A program made the position numbers and the translations under genes. DNA of 64,000 nt from Datisca glomerata (Eukaryota; Streptophyta; Magnoliopsida; Cucurbitales; Datiscaceae): positions 372,001-436,000 of the forward strand of contig QANY01011382.1 in NCBI GenBank assembly GCA_003255025.1, read 5' to 3'. A model generated the notes under the pieces. The model was not told the origin of the DNA. It was given only the letters and a program-made list of their open reading frames with translations, and did not search any database. Shown here one piece after another: positions 44,601 through 56,600 of the stretch. Position 1 is the stretch's first letter, and every line of letters begins with the position of its first letter.

Positions 44601-47600
44601 GGTTGGAAAGTTGAATTATCTTATAGTGACTCGTCCAGATATTGCATATTATGTCAGTGTTGTTAGTCAGTTTATGTCATCCCCAAAAGTTCATCATTGG
44701 GCAGTGTTAGAACAGATTTTGTGTTATTTGAAAGGAGCGTTTGGACGTGGTATCTTGTATGCAAACCATGGGCACACTCATATTGAATGTTTTTCAGATG
44801 CAGATTGAGAAGGTTCCAAAATGGATAGAAAATTCACTTCAGGTTATTGTGTTTTCGTTGGAGAAAATTTGGTCTCATGGAAGAGTAAGAAGTAGAGCGT
44901 TGTGTCAAGGTCCAATGCAGAGTCAGAATATAAGGCTATGGCACAGTCTGTGTGTGAGATAATGTGGATATACCGACTCTTGACTGAAGTAGGTCTTACA
45001 ACTCCTGAGAGATACAGAAGATTGGTTGGAAAGTTGAATTACCTTACAGTGACTCGTCCAGATATTGCATATTATGTCAGTGTTGTTAGTTAGTTTATGT
45101 CATCCCCAACAGTTCATCATTGGACAGTGTTAGAACAGATTTTGTGTTATTTGAAAGGAGCGTTTGGACGTGGTATCTTGTGTGCAAATCATGGGTACAC
45201 TCATATTGAATGTTTTTCAGATGCAGATTGGGCAGGTTCCAAAATGGATAGAAGATCCACTTCAGGTTATTGTGTTTTCGTTGGAGAAAATTTAGTCTCA
45301 TGGAAGAGTAAGAAGTAGAGCGTTGTGTCAAGGTCCAATGCAGAATCAGAATATAAGGCTATGGCACAGTCTGTGTGTGAGATAATGTGGATATACCGAC
45401 TCTTGACTGAAGTAGGTCTTAAAACTTCAATACTAGCAAAATTGTGGTGTGACAACCAAGCTGCCCTTCATATTGCATCTAATCCTGTATTTCATAAGCG
45501 AACTAAGCACATTGAAATTGACTGTCACTTTGTTCGTGAGAAAATTCAGCAAGGTTTAATTTCTATAGGGTATGAAGACTGGAGAGCAATTAGGGGATAT
45601 CTTCACGAAAACTCTAAATAGGGTTCGAGTTGATTATCTTTGTAACAAGCTGAGCATGATTAAAATCTATGCTCCAGCTTGAGGGGGAGTGTTACAGAAT
45701 GTTACAGGATAATATTAACTGTCAATTACCTTATTCTAGGGATCCTAATTGTATAGTAATTAGCTTAAATATAGGGATCTTAATTATGTAGTTTCCTAAG
45801 ATAGTTTTCTAGCTTTGTATATATGTGTATTCTTCACTGAAATACAAGAGAGAATATAATTCTTTTCATCTCAAATAACATGGATAACTAAGTATGCTCA
45901 AGACTACAACCAGATGTCAACGATCTTCTCTCTCTATTATTGTTTATTTTATTTTTCTGCGGGTGATGTGACTGCCAGCGCCCAATTACAAAACAGATAT
46001 CAAATAACTGGTAAACAAGACATTTCCTACAATGATTATAAATTGTACACGGAACCAATGTAATAATTTGAAAACTCAGAAAAGGAAGTCTTAATTGGAG
46101 CGTCGTAAACAATAGTATCTAGTAAAGAAAAAGACCTTATGACATAAGATGAACTAGACCGATACCATATTTTAAAGATAAAGCAAATACTACTAGATAA
46201 ATCAACCCACTGAATATTACGCCAAACTGACCACCAAAAGATTTTTTTATAGGAAAATGAAAATCCATTAATGATAAAGAAAAAGAATTTTTTTGACTAT
46301 GAAAAGATAAATGCAAGGAAATTAAGAAGTCACCGTAACATAACAGGGGGAAATCGTAGCTGACAACCTCCAATCAACATTCTCCTCAACTGGTGAGTAT
46401 ACAAAGCTAGCAGCTAATGCATTTACCTTCTCCTCACTACAGACACTCTGAGAAAGAAATCACCAAACACACATGAAAAGTAAATACATGATAAGAAATA
46501 CCAAATACACATGAAAAGTAAATACATGATGACGCCTCAGCAAGGTTTTAGTTTAAATAGTAGCATGACTTGCAACTCCAGTTGGCTTCAATCAGAACCC
46601 AAGAAATCTGATCAAATGATTAGAATCGATGAACTAAAATAAGCAAAGACACATCATATAGGTATATAAGAGTCAATACAACCCAAAGATAAAGAAAAAA
46701 TCAAAATTTCAAATGCCCCTGGATACTAAATGTGTTGTTGCATCTACCACTGAAACTTATATTGCAACCTCGTAGATAACGCACACAAACCTGTGCAAGG
46801 GAACCCTCTGGAGCAGATAAACCATAGTATTTAAGAAGCACATCACAGTGAGTACTTCGATGTCTAAACTTGGTGGACACATGAAGTTGCTCAAACCTTC
46901 CACAAACAATCTCTGTTTGATTAACATTAATGATTCTTGCAGCAGCCTGGCCGATAGATACAGTTACCAAAAACTGGATCACATTTTGCAAATCCCTTCC
47001 AGAATGATATGTCAACTCATCTGGTTGGAAACTTAATAACTTATTGATTGCCTGCCATTCTTCTCTTGTAAGTCTTTCCTCAGCTAACTGTGATTCCTTT
47101 AAAACATCGTCAACAGAAGCATCTTCAGAGTTTCCGCGCCTGACAGAGCACAGAAATTATGTACCAGGCCCATACAAGAACATTTAAAAGAGTCGGTATC
47201 ACATAATCAGGACATGAATAAGAAATCAAGTACACATATATCAATTGATAAAAAAACCAACGCAAGTCAGTATCCAACTCCAACAAAAAGTATAAGCTAG
47301 ATAATTTCCACAAACCAGTTAAATGAAAACCAGCTTCTCTTTTTCAGCCTCCTCTGTTCAGCAGCTTCTTTTGACTTCACAGACTCAACCTTAGCATGTG
47401 CAAGTAACCTGTCACACAAAAGTAGCACAATCCACAAAATCTAAGCAGCGGATCTTTTAGTTTTCACCAGGAAACAATTTTTGTATAAATCATTTACAAA
47501 TAAGGAAAACTGAATATGATTATTTGATATATTCATACAAAAAAAGTGCAACACTCTCACCATGGAGAAACATGCAAAAAGATTCATATCATAGAGGTGT

Positions 47601-50600
47601 TTCATAAAATATGAAAATGAAAAACACAAACCATCCCTTTCAATTGTTTAATGTTTTGTTAATGTGAGTAAACTGAAAATGTGACTAGGCCAAAGTGCTC
47701 TCATCTTAAACAAGCTACCAGCAATTGAGGGACTATTTTGTAAGAGCAAGTTGAGGATCTTCAACTGCATATGAACATTGAAGATAAAAATGAAGCTTAG
47801 CGTGTATGTTTTCCGTTATTTGGAAGTAATATATCTGCCTCTTAAGGAATAATAATAGCCATATATTTCAGGTGAATGGTTCAAAAAGTTAATTCACTGG
47901 AAAGCAGTGAACTAAGCCTATTAAGATAGAGTTAGTGTGGCATTTCCTCCCTCTACTTCGAGAGTTGCAGAAGCAAGAAAGGGGCATCCATCAGCATTAC
48001 TAATTGTAGTTGGCACTCATCCTGCTCTTGCTTCCTCAAGCATCGATGCAGCAAGGAGTTCATCGATTGCAACCCCACTAAGGGGAAGCACCCAAGGTTG
48101 TCAGGATCGTATTTTTAGCTCGGATCGGTGGGGGGATCTTCCGAATCGGATTGTTGGATCGGATCGAGGATCATAAGATCCTTCCAAATGTAAATAATTA
48201 TAATGTTAAAAAATTGTGATCATTCAAAAAATAAATTAAGTGTTTCTAACTAAAATTAAACAATGAAAACAAGTTTTACTCTACTTTATAAATGACTGAA
48301 ATATATAACATCTCAAAATAGTCAACTCAAGTTTGATCCTAAACATATAATTTTTTAAGTTGCTCAAAATAATTTACTCACTCAAGCATTCTAATGAGTG
48401 AAAGTAACAAAGACAATTCAATTTTAGTTTATTACATTTCTCAAAATTGAAATTAAAAAATTAAATTTTCACAAAAAAAATTCTACGAAAACCACTTTAC
48501 ACCTAATATCATAAACACACAAATAATTTTTTATAAATTCAAAGATTTGTGTAAGAAAGTATGAGTCAAAACCCATAGAATATTATAAAAATTTAATAAA
48601 CACACAAATAAGAGATGGCTTTAATTACACTGAATTAGACTTAGGGAGACTTAGAAAGTGGGCCTTAACAACCAGTCATTTGACAACATTGGATAAAATA
48701 AAAAAAATGGTATATTAATAAATAGTCAATTTCTAAAAAAATTAATAAAAAATGACCATAAGAATAAAAAAACATAAAAAATAGTCTCCTCGCATGATTT
48801 TGAAAAACAAGACTCCCACACAGAAGTTTTCGCTCCACGAGCGTCATAGCTCAAGATTTTGATCATTTATATAATATATACATGTATAATTTTTGTAGTA
48901 TATTTTATACACATAATATATATTATATAAATTTTATGGATAAAAATTCAAAATTTCATTGGCACGCGTGAGTGACGATTTTTTGCGCGGATTTTTTATT
49001 TTGTTCTTAATTTGGGAGGCTATTTTTTTATTTTGTTCCCTTAAAAATGACATATTCTTGATATTGGCCTAAAAAAACTACCCAAATTAAGGTATGGGTA
49101 GGATCGGATCCTGTTCCGATCATACCACGATCCCACTTGATCCCGATTCTATACCCGATCTAGATCGTTTTGATATTATAGGATCGTAGGATTGATCCTA
49201 CGATCCCGATCACAATTTTGACAACATTGGAAGCACCTACTCCTAAAAAATGAAAATGAAAAAGCAGCGAGCTTCACAACAAAAGCGAAGCCAGCAGCAC
49301 TACTAGCGTGCATCCATTTTTCAGATGGCTTCAAATCAAGGCTTGACTTATAAGGAAGGGCTTAAAAGCACCTAACCTAGGTTGGGAAAAGCCCTTTCTT
49401 TGTTCTTAGGCAAGCACAAAAAGTTCAACGTTTGTATAAAACCAATCACTTGATTATTTTAATATATTTTCTAAGAAACTCCAAATTATTAATAAAAAAG
49501 AAAATTACAAAAGGAGGATAACAAATCCACCAAAAGAAATAAAAGGGAAAGGGGTAAAAAAACGAAGACCGAACACACAGCCAGGAAAACAAAATGAAAC
49601 CTAAAGAACCGTACTTCATCAAAGAAGATTTTAAGCCCAAACAGACGCTAAAAAGAAAATTTTTGGCAATAGTCACAAGTTCATCCTCCTTATCTTCAAA
49701 GATACTCTTGTTCCATTCCAATCAAATGCTCCAAAGGGAGGCCACCAAGGCACAAGGCCAAAAAATCATATTCTTTTTATTGCACTGTCACTCAAAGAAA
49801 TCTCCGAGAAACAGACTCCACATTCTCAGAAACACCCACACAAAGCCAAACAAATCCAACAATCTGAATCAAATGCTGAAACAGAACACTGCATAAACAG
49901 GTGATCAATGCTTTCCCCATCCCTCCTACATAGAACACACCAAGAAGGAGCAGATACAAATATGGAAACTTTCTTTGAAGCAAATCAAATTTATTTTTTT
50001 TATCAATAAAGCAAATCAAATGTATTAATCCTCCTTTTAACCAGAAGCCAAAGAAAATCCTGAACTTTCGAAACGAACTTTATTGATTATTTTAATATTT
50101 TGAATAAGCAACAATAGCCGACTAGTGTTCAGATTGATCCGAATACATACATCTTAGTAGAGCTTAAGCAAACCTAACTGTAAGACAAATTCATTATGCC
50201 ATGTTAACTCATCCTTTTATCATTTTTATGGGAATACTCATCTTTTATCATGATGAACAAGTAGCGTTATACACCATTCTTTGCAAAAAATATTTAAAAA
50301 CAAATAACAAAAGGAAAAACCAAACTATACTAGTAGCAGCTACGAAACATAATTTGAGTACCTCCATAAAAGGATTACTTTAGAATCAAGATCCTTCTCG
50401 ATTTCCCTGATCTCCACATTATTAGCAGTGGGCAACTGTTGCAATAGACCAGCATACAACTGAATGTAATGCCGACGAAGTTGACAAAGATGCTGAATTT
50501 GATCCCAAGAGAATCGGTAACTAATTCAGGAACCATGTAAATGAAGTCAGTTTCAATTTGAGAAATGATTTGAGTTAATTGAAAGAAATATCCAAGATCC

Positions 50601-53600
50601 TCTAGTGAAAGATGTTAGATCTAACTAATGACTTGAAATAAGACAATAGTTTCTTCATAGATAAAGAGAGATACTAAAATATCACATCATTATGCATTAC
50701 CATATTTTCTTCTGCTGCAAACTTGCTTGAGCAGCATACCGCCACCAGAGGCAAGGAGCCTCTGACACTGGATATACAGGTCTTAAATGGGAAATTTCAA
50801 CATATATCTTGTATCTTGAGACAACTTCCAAAAGCTTTATCCAATCATGATATTGTGCCTGTAAGAAGCTAGTCAACACTCATTGGCTTGCCAAGTTGTC
50901 GATGAAGACATTTTTTTTGGATAAGAAATTATTTGTATTAAGAGAAAATAAAGACATATCAAATGTTGCTTCTCCTTTATTAGATGAATGATAGCATTCC
51001 AATTATAAGAAAACCACAGAGAAACGCAACTCAGACCAACTTATATTTTTCACCCAGTCAATAAGAAAACAAAACAGAACAGATCCGTGTTCAGGCTACT
51101 ATATCATAAAAGAGAAATTAAAAATTCAAACCAATTTGTACAATGAAGGAATTTAATACCTCTGTTATAGTTAAGGACACATCACTTAACACCAGAGAAG
51201 CTTTCTCAAAGGGAACCTCAGCATCAATTCTTTCTTGATTCCCAAGGCGATGATATTTTAAAATTCCATTAATGGGTGACACCAAGTAATTGCGAGTCAA
51301 AGCCCATTTTGATACCAAACTAGTTGCAGGTTCTTTGATACCATCTTCAAATATCTGTTAACGAATTAAACCAAACAAAAAATGAAGCAGACATGAGAAA
51401 AAGTAAAAATTAATTCAAAGCACTTCTGACATTTTAATAAATTCGTTGTTCCAAAAACAAAACTTCAGTTATAAAGCACGTGCTTTAATTCTGCAGCTTA
51501 GAACAAACCTCGACCCATTCCTTTGGACTAAGGTCTTCCCAATTCTTGTCTATGGTCCAGGGAAGGCTATTGGAATCATGATACATAGCGAGTCTCTCAA
51601 GTTGCAATGACTGAGAATAATTTGTAATCATTAGCAAAGTAATACAAGTGCTTTTTATCAGAAACTGAAATTTCATTAAAAGAAAAGAAAATAAAAAGAT
51701 GTGGGAATTACTACCAAGAGAAATATAACCACTTAGGAGAAGGAAAAAAAATAAATATGCAATACTAACATGCCTTGAGACATTAAAGTCATGCTATCAC
51801 AATTTACAAACGGAAGGACTTGTATCTAAGTTTTTCATCTTTTTTATTAGAAACATAATTCATTAATTGAAAATGAAATTTTAATAATGGAGGACAAGCC
51901 ATCCACTAGAAGGACAAATAGAGAAAAAGAAAAATAAAGCAAAAATCTGGGTTATTCTCTTGCAAATCCTTTATGAGTTCTCTTTCCAATGACCTTGGTT
52001 CACATCACTCCTTTCCTTTTCCTCAAATATGAAATCTTCTTCTCCTTCTGAAGTTAAAAGTTTTTTTATGGTTGTTAATATTAAGTTAAGTCATGAGACA
52101 CATCCCTATTTATTATTTCTCTTTTTAGATTACCCCTGAAAGTGGCTAGAGAAACGATGAGAGACTTTCTGTGGGAGGGTGCTGAGGGAGGAAAAACCAT
52201 TTAGTTAGATGGGCAGAGGTTACTAAAAGCAAGGATCTAGGTGGGTTGGGTATACCAATCTGTTGTCTGAAAATAAAGCCCTTCTAGGAAAATGGCTATG
52301 GAGGTTTCCTTTGGAAAATGATTCTTTGTGGGTTTCTACTACCAAAAGCATTATCGTACTCACTCAAATGGTTGGGACTTCTTTTGAAAAAAAACCTTGG
52401 AAGTTTATTTCTAGAGGACTAGATTATTTTCTCAATAGAGTTTCTCTGAGCTTAGGTGATGGCAAGAAAATTAAATTTTGAGAAGATGGATGGTGACAAT
52501 GTTTTCTCTGTTTCTTTTTCCTAGTATTTGTTCTATTTCTTTGAACCATAATGACAAAGTCGGAGACTTAATTCTTTCTTATTCTCTATTCTCTTGGAAT
52601 TAATCTTTTAGAAGAAAATTATTCGATTCCGAAATTGAGGAGTATCTTAATTTGCTGTCCTTGCTCAATTCTTTTCTCTTATAGGAAAAAGATGAGTACA
52701 AAATATAGTTGGGAGGATAAGGCATCCTAGTCAAAACCAAAAGACAAAATTAGTTTATACAAACTGCCAACCTGTCAGAATTAATCAAAAATAAAGGAAT
52801 ATCCTTAAACCCTTAGTGTTGGACAGCCACACAGAAACCCAAAAATGAATCTTATCCCAAAAAAATATCAATTTCCATTGAACTATCGTCAAAGATTCTC
52901 CGATTCCATTCCGACGAAACGCCCCATAAGACTGCCATAACCCACGTGTACAACAAAATCTTCAACTTCCTTAGCCATTTCAAAAGAAACACCACGCAAA
53001 AAAGATCGCCCATATCTCTCTGAAAAACCCAACTAATGTGCCAACTTAAGCATCAACCTGTGCCAAAGCTCCCTCACGAAAGGACAATATGCCAAACCCA
53101 ACTTAAGCATCAACCTGCGCCAAACCCAACCAATGTCCTTGCTCAATTCTTGTTCTTTCAATTCTAATGTGATGGACAAAAGGGTGTGGGCACTTGACAA
53201 ACTTGGGTTATTCTCTTGCAAATCCTTTATGAATTTTAATTCGAATGATGTTGATTCTCAGCACTCCTTCCCTTTTCATCTAATATGGAAATCTTCTTCT
53301 CCTTCCAAAGTTAAGTTTTTTATGGCTGTTAACTTTGAGAAAGGTAAGCATTTTTGATACTCTTCAAAGGAGAAGACCTTACATGTGCTTATCTCCTTCT
53401 TGGTGTGTTTTTTGCAAATGCAATCTAGGAGTTTGAATCATCTCTTCCTGCATTGCTCTTAGCTTCTGTCTTACAGAATCGATTGTTGATAATGTTTGAT
53501 TTTAGCTGGATGCAGCCTCGTTCAGTGGAGATGTTACTAAGATTGGATTTTGTGGTGGAAATCAAAAGACAAAAAAATTGTCGTCTCACGAAGGCCACAC

Positions 53601-56600
53601 GATGTGTAGTCTACACGAAGGCCAAAACCCATTGTGTAGTCTACACGAAGGCCACACGATGCCAGTGCACCCATCGTGTAGTCTACATGAAGGCCACACG
53701 ATGCCAGTGCACCCATCGCGTAGTCTACACGAAGGCAACACGATACCAGTGCACCCATCGTGTAGTCTACACGATGGCTCCATGACGTCAGTGCACCAAT
53801 CGTGTAGTCTACACGATGGCTACACGACGCCAGTGCACCCATCGTGTAGTCTACACGATGGCTACACGTCGCCAGTGCACCCATCGTGTAGTCTACACGA
53901 TGGCTCCACGACAGCAGTGTACCCGCGGTGTAATCTACACGATGGCACTGTACCCATCGTGTGGTCTACACAATGGCTACATGATGCCAATTTACCAATC
54001 GTGTAGTCTACACTATGGCTAGACGACGCCAGTGCCCCCATCGTATAGTCTACACGATGGCTATTCGAGGTTGTTTAGAGAAGAGCATGATTGGAGACCG
54101 AAACCGGTCGAGACAAATTTTGCGTATTTGTCTTCGGTGGAGAGCGCAGCCCTAGAGGAGGCGCCTACTATTGAGGAGGTCTATGCAGTTGTTATGAGTT
54201 TGAAAGGATATAAGGCACCAGGGCTCGATGGCTTCCCTATGATGTTCTTTTAGAAATGTTAGGATATTGTGAAGAAAGATGTGTTTAATGCGGTGAGTTT
54301 CTACATGGAGAATGGAAAGTTCGAGAGGAGACTTAATGCGACCTTTTTGGTCTTGATTCCAAAGAAGAAAGATGCAGTGGACGTTAAGGACTAGACCCAT
54401 CAGTCTGGTGGGGAGATTTTACAAGATCTTAGCGAAAATCTTAGCAAATCGGCTTCGTAGAATCATCCATTCTTTAGTTTCAGAGGAGCAACATGCTTTC
54501 ATTCAGGGTAGGCAAATTCAAGACGCTTTTTTGATTACACGTGAAGCCATTGGTGCGATCAAAAGTACGGAGAATTTCGGTATTGTGGGCAAATTGGATA
54601 TCAAAAAGGCTTATGACCATGTTAATTGGGACTTGCTTCTGTACATGATGGGCAGAATAGGTTTTGTGTCTAAAAGGATTGGTTGGATTAAGTTTTGCTT
54701 GTTGATGATGAGAGTTTCAGTTCTGATTAAAGGGCCTCGGTTGGTTTTTTCCCAACTACTAGGGGGTTGAGGCAGGGCTCTCTTTCTCCCTTTTTGTTTA
54801 TATTGGCGATGGAGTTGTTTATTATTTTCTTAACACAAGCGGGATCTAATGGGTTGTTTACGGGTATTCCCTTGCCGATGATTCACTAGTGTTTTGTAAG
54901 GACACTGAGAGTAATTTGCTGCATTTCAAATGTATTCTGCTGTTGTTTGAAGCTATCTCGGGGCTGCGATTTAATTTGGCAGTGCCGGGTGGCAGCTTAC
55001 CCACCACCTACTTGGGTCTTTCTTTGGATGCTATTGCAAGGTAACCGGGGATCTGGGACCCGATCGTTGAGCGTTTCGACTCCAGGTTGGCTAGTTGGAA
55101 GGGGCATTTTTTGTCCGATGGAGGAAGGTTAACTCTTCTAAAAAGTGTTTTCTCTAATCTTCCTATTTACTTTATGTCTTGCATTCCTATTCCGTCATCG
55201 GTGGCTATTTGTTGGAGAGAAATATGAGAACATTTTTGTGGAGGGGAACAGAGAAGGGCAAGAAGTTTCATCTGATCAAATGGAGTAAGATTTGCTCTCC
55301 AGTGCACATGGGTGGTTTGGGAGTCAGAGGAGTGAAATCTTTTAACAAGGCGCTTCTAGGCAAGTGGTTGTTGAGATTTTCACAGGAGCGTGACAGCTTG
55401 TGGAGGAGAGTTATTATGGCCATTACGGGAGATGAGGTCGATGCTTGGTAGCCGTCTTTATCGAGGGAGAGATTTGCTCCTTACTCATGAAGAGTCATAT
55501 GCCGAGGATAGGACATGTTCTCTAAACGTGTCAACTTCAGAGTGGGGGATGGTTCATCAGTGAGTTTGGTCGGATTGTTGGTGCGGTGACAGTGACACAA
55601 TATTAGCTTACGAGTTTCCTACTTTGTTTAGCATCACATCTGACAGAGATGCTAGGGTTGGTGACTTTTTCCTTAGTAGTGAGGGGCCTATGGTTTGGAA
55701 CCCGACATTCAGAAGGGCGTTCAATCATTGCTAACCAGTTAGCAATCTCATGCAGAAGTTATATTCGTACACGTTCAGGGTTGATTTGACAGATTCGTTA
55801 GAATGGGTGGAATGTCCTAATGTAGTCTTTTTGGTGAAGTCCTATGTCAAGAGCATTGACAATAGTGCTAACAATGTTACAGATTTCCCTTGGAAACAAA
55901 TTTGGAAGACTAAGACTCCCCTTAAATGTTCTTTTTTGGTGTGGACAACAGTTTGGAATGTCAATCTCACCATGGATGTTCTGAAGAGGAGGGGCTTCTC
56001 TATGCCTAATAGGTGTCCATTGTGTAGGAAGGAAGAGGAATCGAATGCTCATCTTTTCCTTCATTATTCTTTCTCGTCAAAGCTTTGGTACACCGTTTTG
56101 GGATCTTTGAAGGTTCATTGAGTTATGCCAGGAGATCCCCTTAACTTTTTTGTAGCTGGAAGCATGCTCGTAGCACTTCCATTAAGCCATCTTTTTGGGC
56201 TATTATCCCTTTTGTTGTTTTTTGGGGTATTTGGAGGTAAATTTAGTATTTTGATAAAGTATAGGTACGAAATTGACCAAAAAAGTACAAACATGTGGGA
56301 TTGCAAAACAATCACATACAAGTGGTGTTTTGCAACTTAGGCCTTTTTAATTAGACGAATACTTCCATTTTAAAGACTCAAAAATATGCAATAATTTAAT
56401 TTACTATTTTTCCGTAGTCAAACTTCATTTCTTGATAGGAAATTCAAATCATCTTCCCGAGCAATACATTGTTACCTTACGCAATTTGTCCAAAGCACCA
56501 CTTGCATCAAAGGTTTCATTGCCCTGCTCATCCATAGTAACAGCAGCAAGCTTGGCTAAAGTAACTCCTGAACAGAATGGGTATCCTGGATTACTGCAAA

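Larger units (their letters stand above)
40431..45880 (+). mobile_element. Full-length Copia retrotransposon (5450 bp), non-autonomous by mutation
   Basis: The element has LTRs of 190 and 191 bp, TG..CA ends and a 5-bp TSD TGGAT (40426-40430 and 45881-45885). A perfect primer site TGGTATCAGAGCC lies at 40621 and a polypurine tract gagggggag at about 45681-45689. It sits antisense in VPS13 intron 10-11. The LTRs differ at several positions, so the insertion is not very recent. The domain order gag, protease, integrase, RT, RNase H is that of Copia. Confidence 0.95.

Noticed and set aside
53578..54006. Repeat protein of 14-residue units ([18 protein letters not shown]) on the plus strand, and a second one on the minus strand
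   Set aside because: The 42-bp period is a multiple of three, so open frames on both strands are automatic. No start context, splice sites or homology support a gene.
53582..54072. CRISPR-like appearance (about 23-bp repeat, about 19-bp spacer)
   Set aside because: The spacers are nearly identical to each other, the genome is a plant nuclear one, and there are no cas genes. It is a tandem repeat.
54060..56330. Palindrome array as the genuine 5' UTR promoter of this LINE, like mouse L1 monomers
   Set aside because: The LINE begins within or just before the RT region and lacks its endonuclease part, so its true 5' end is missing. The neighbourhood may be accidental, and I keep it only as a hypothesis.
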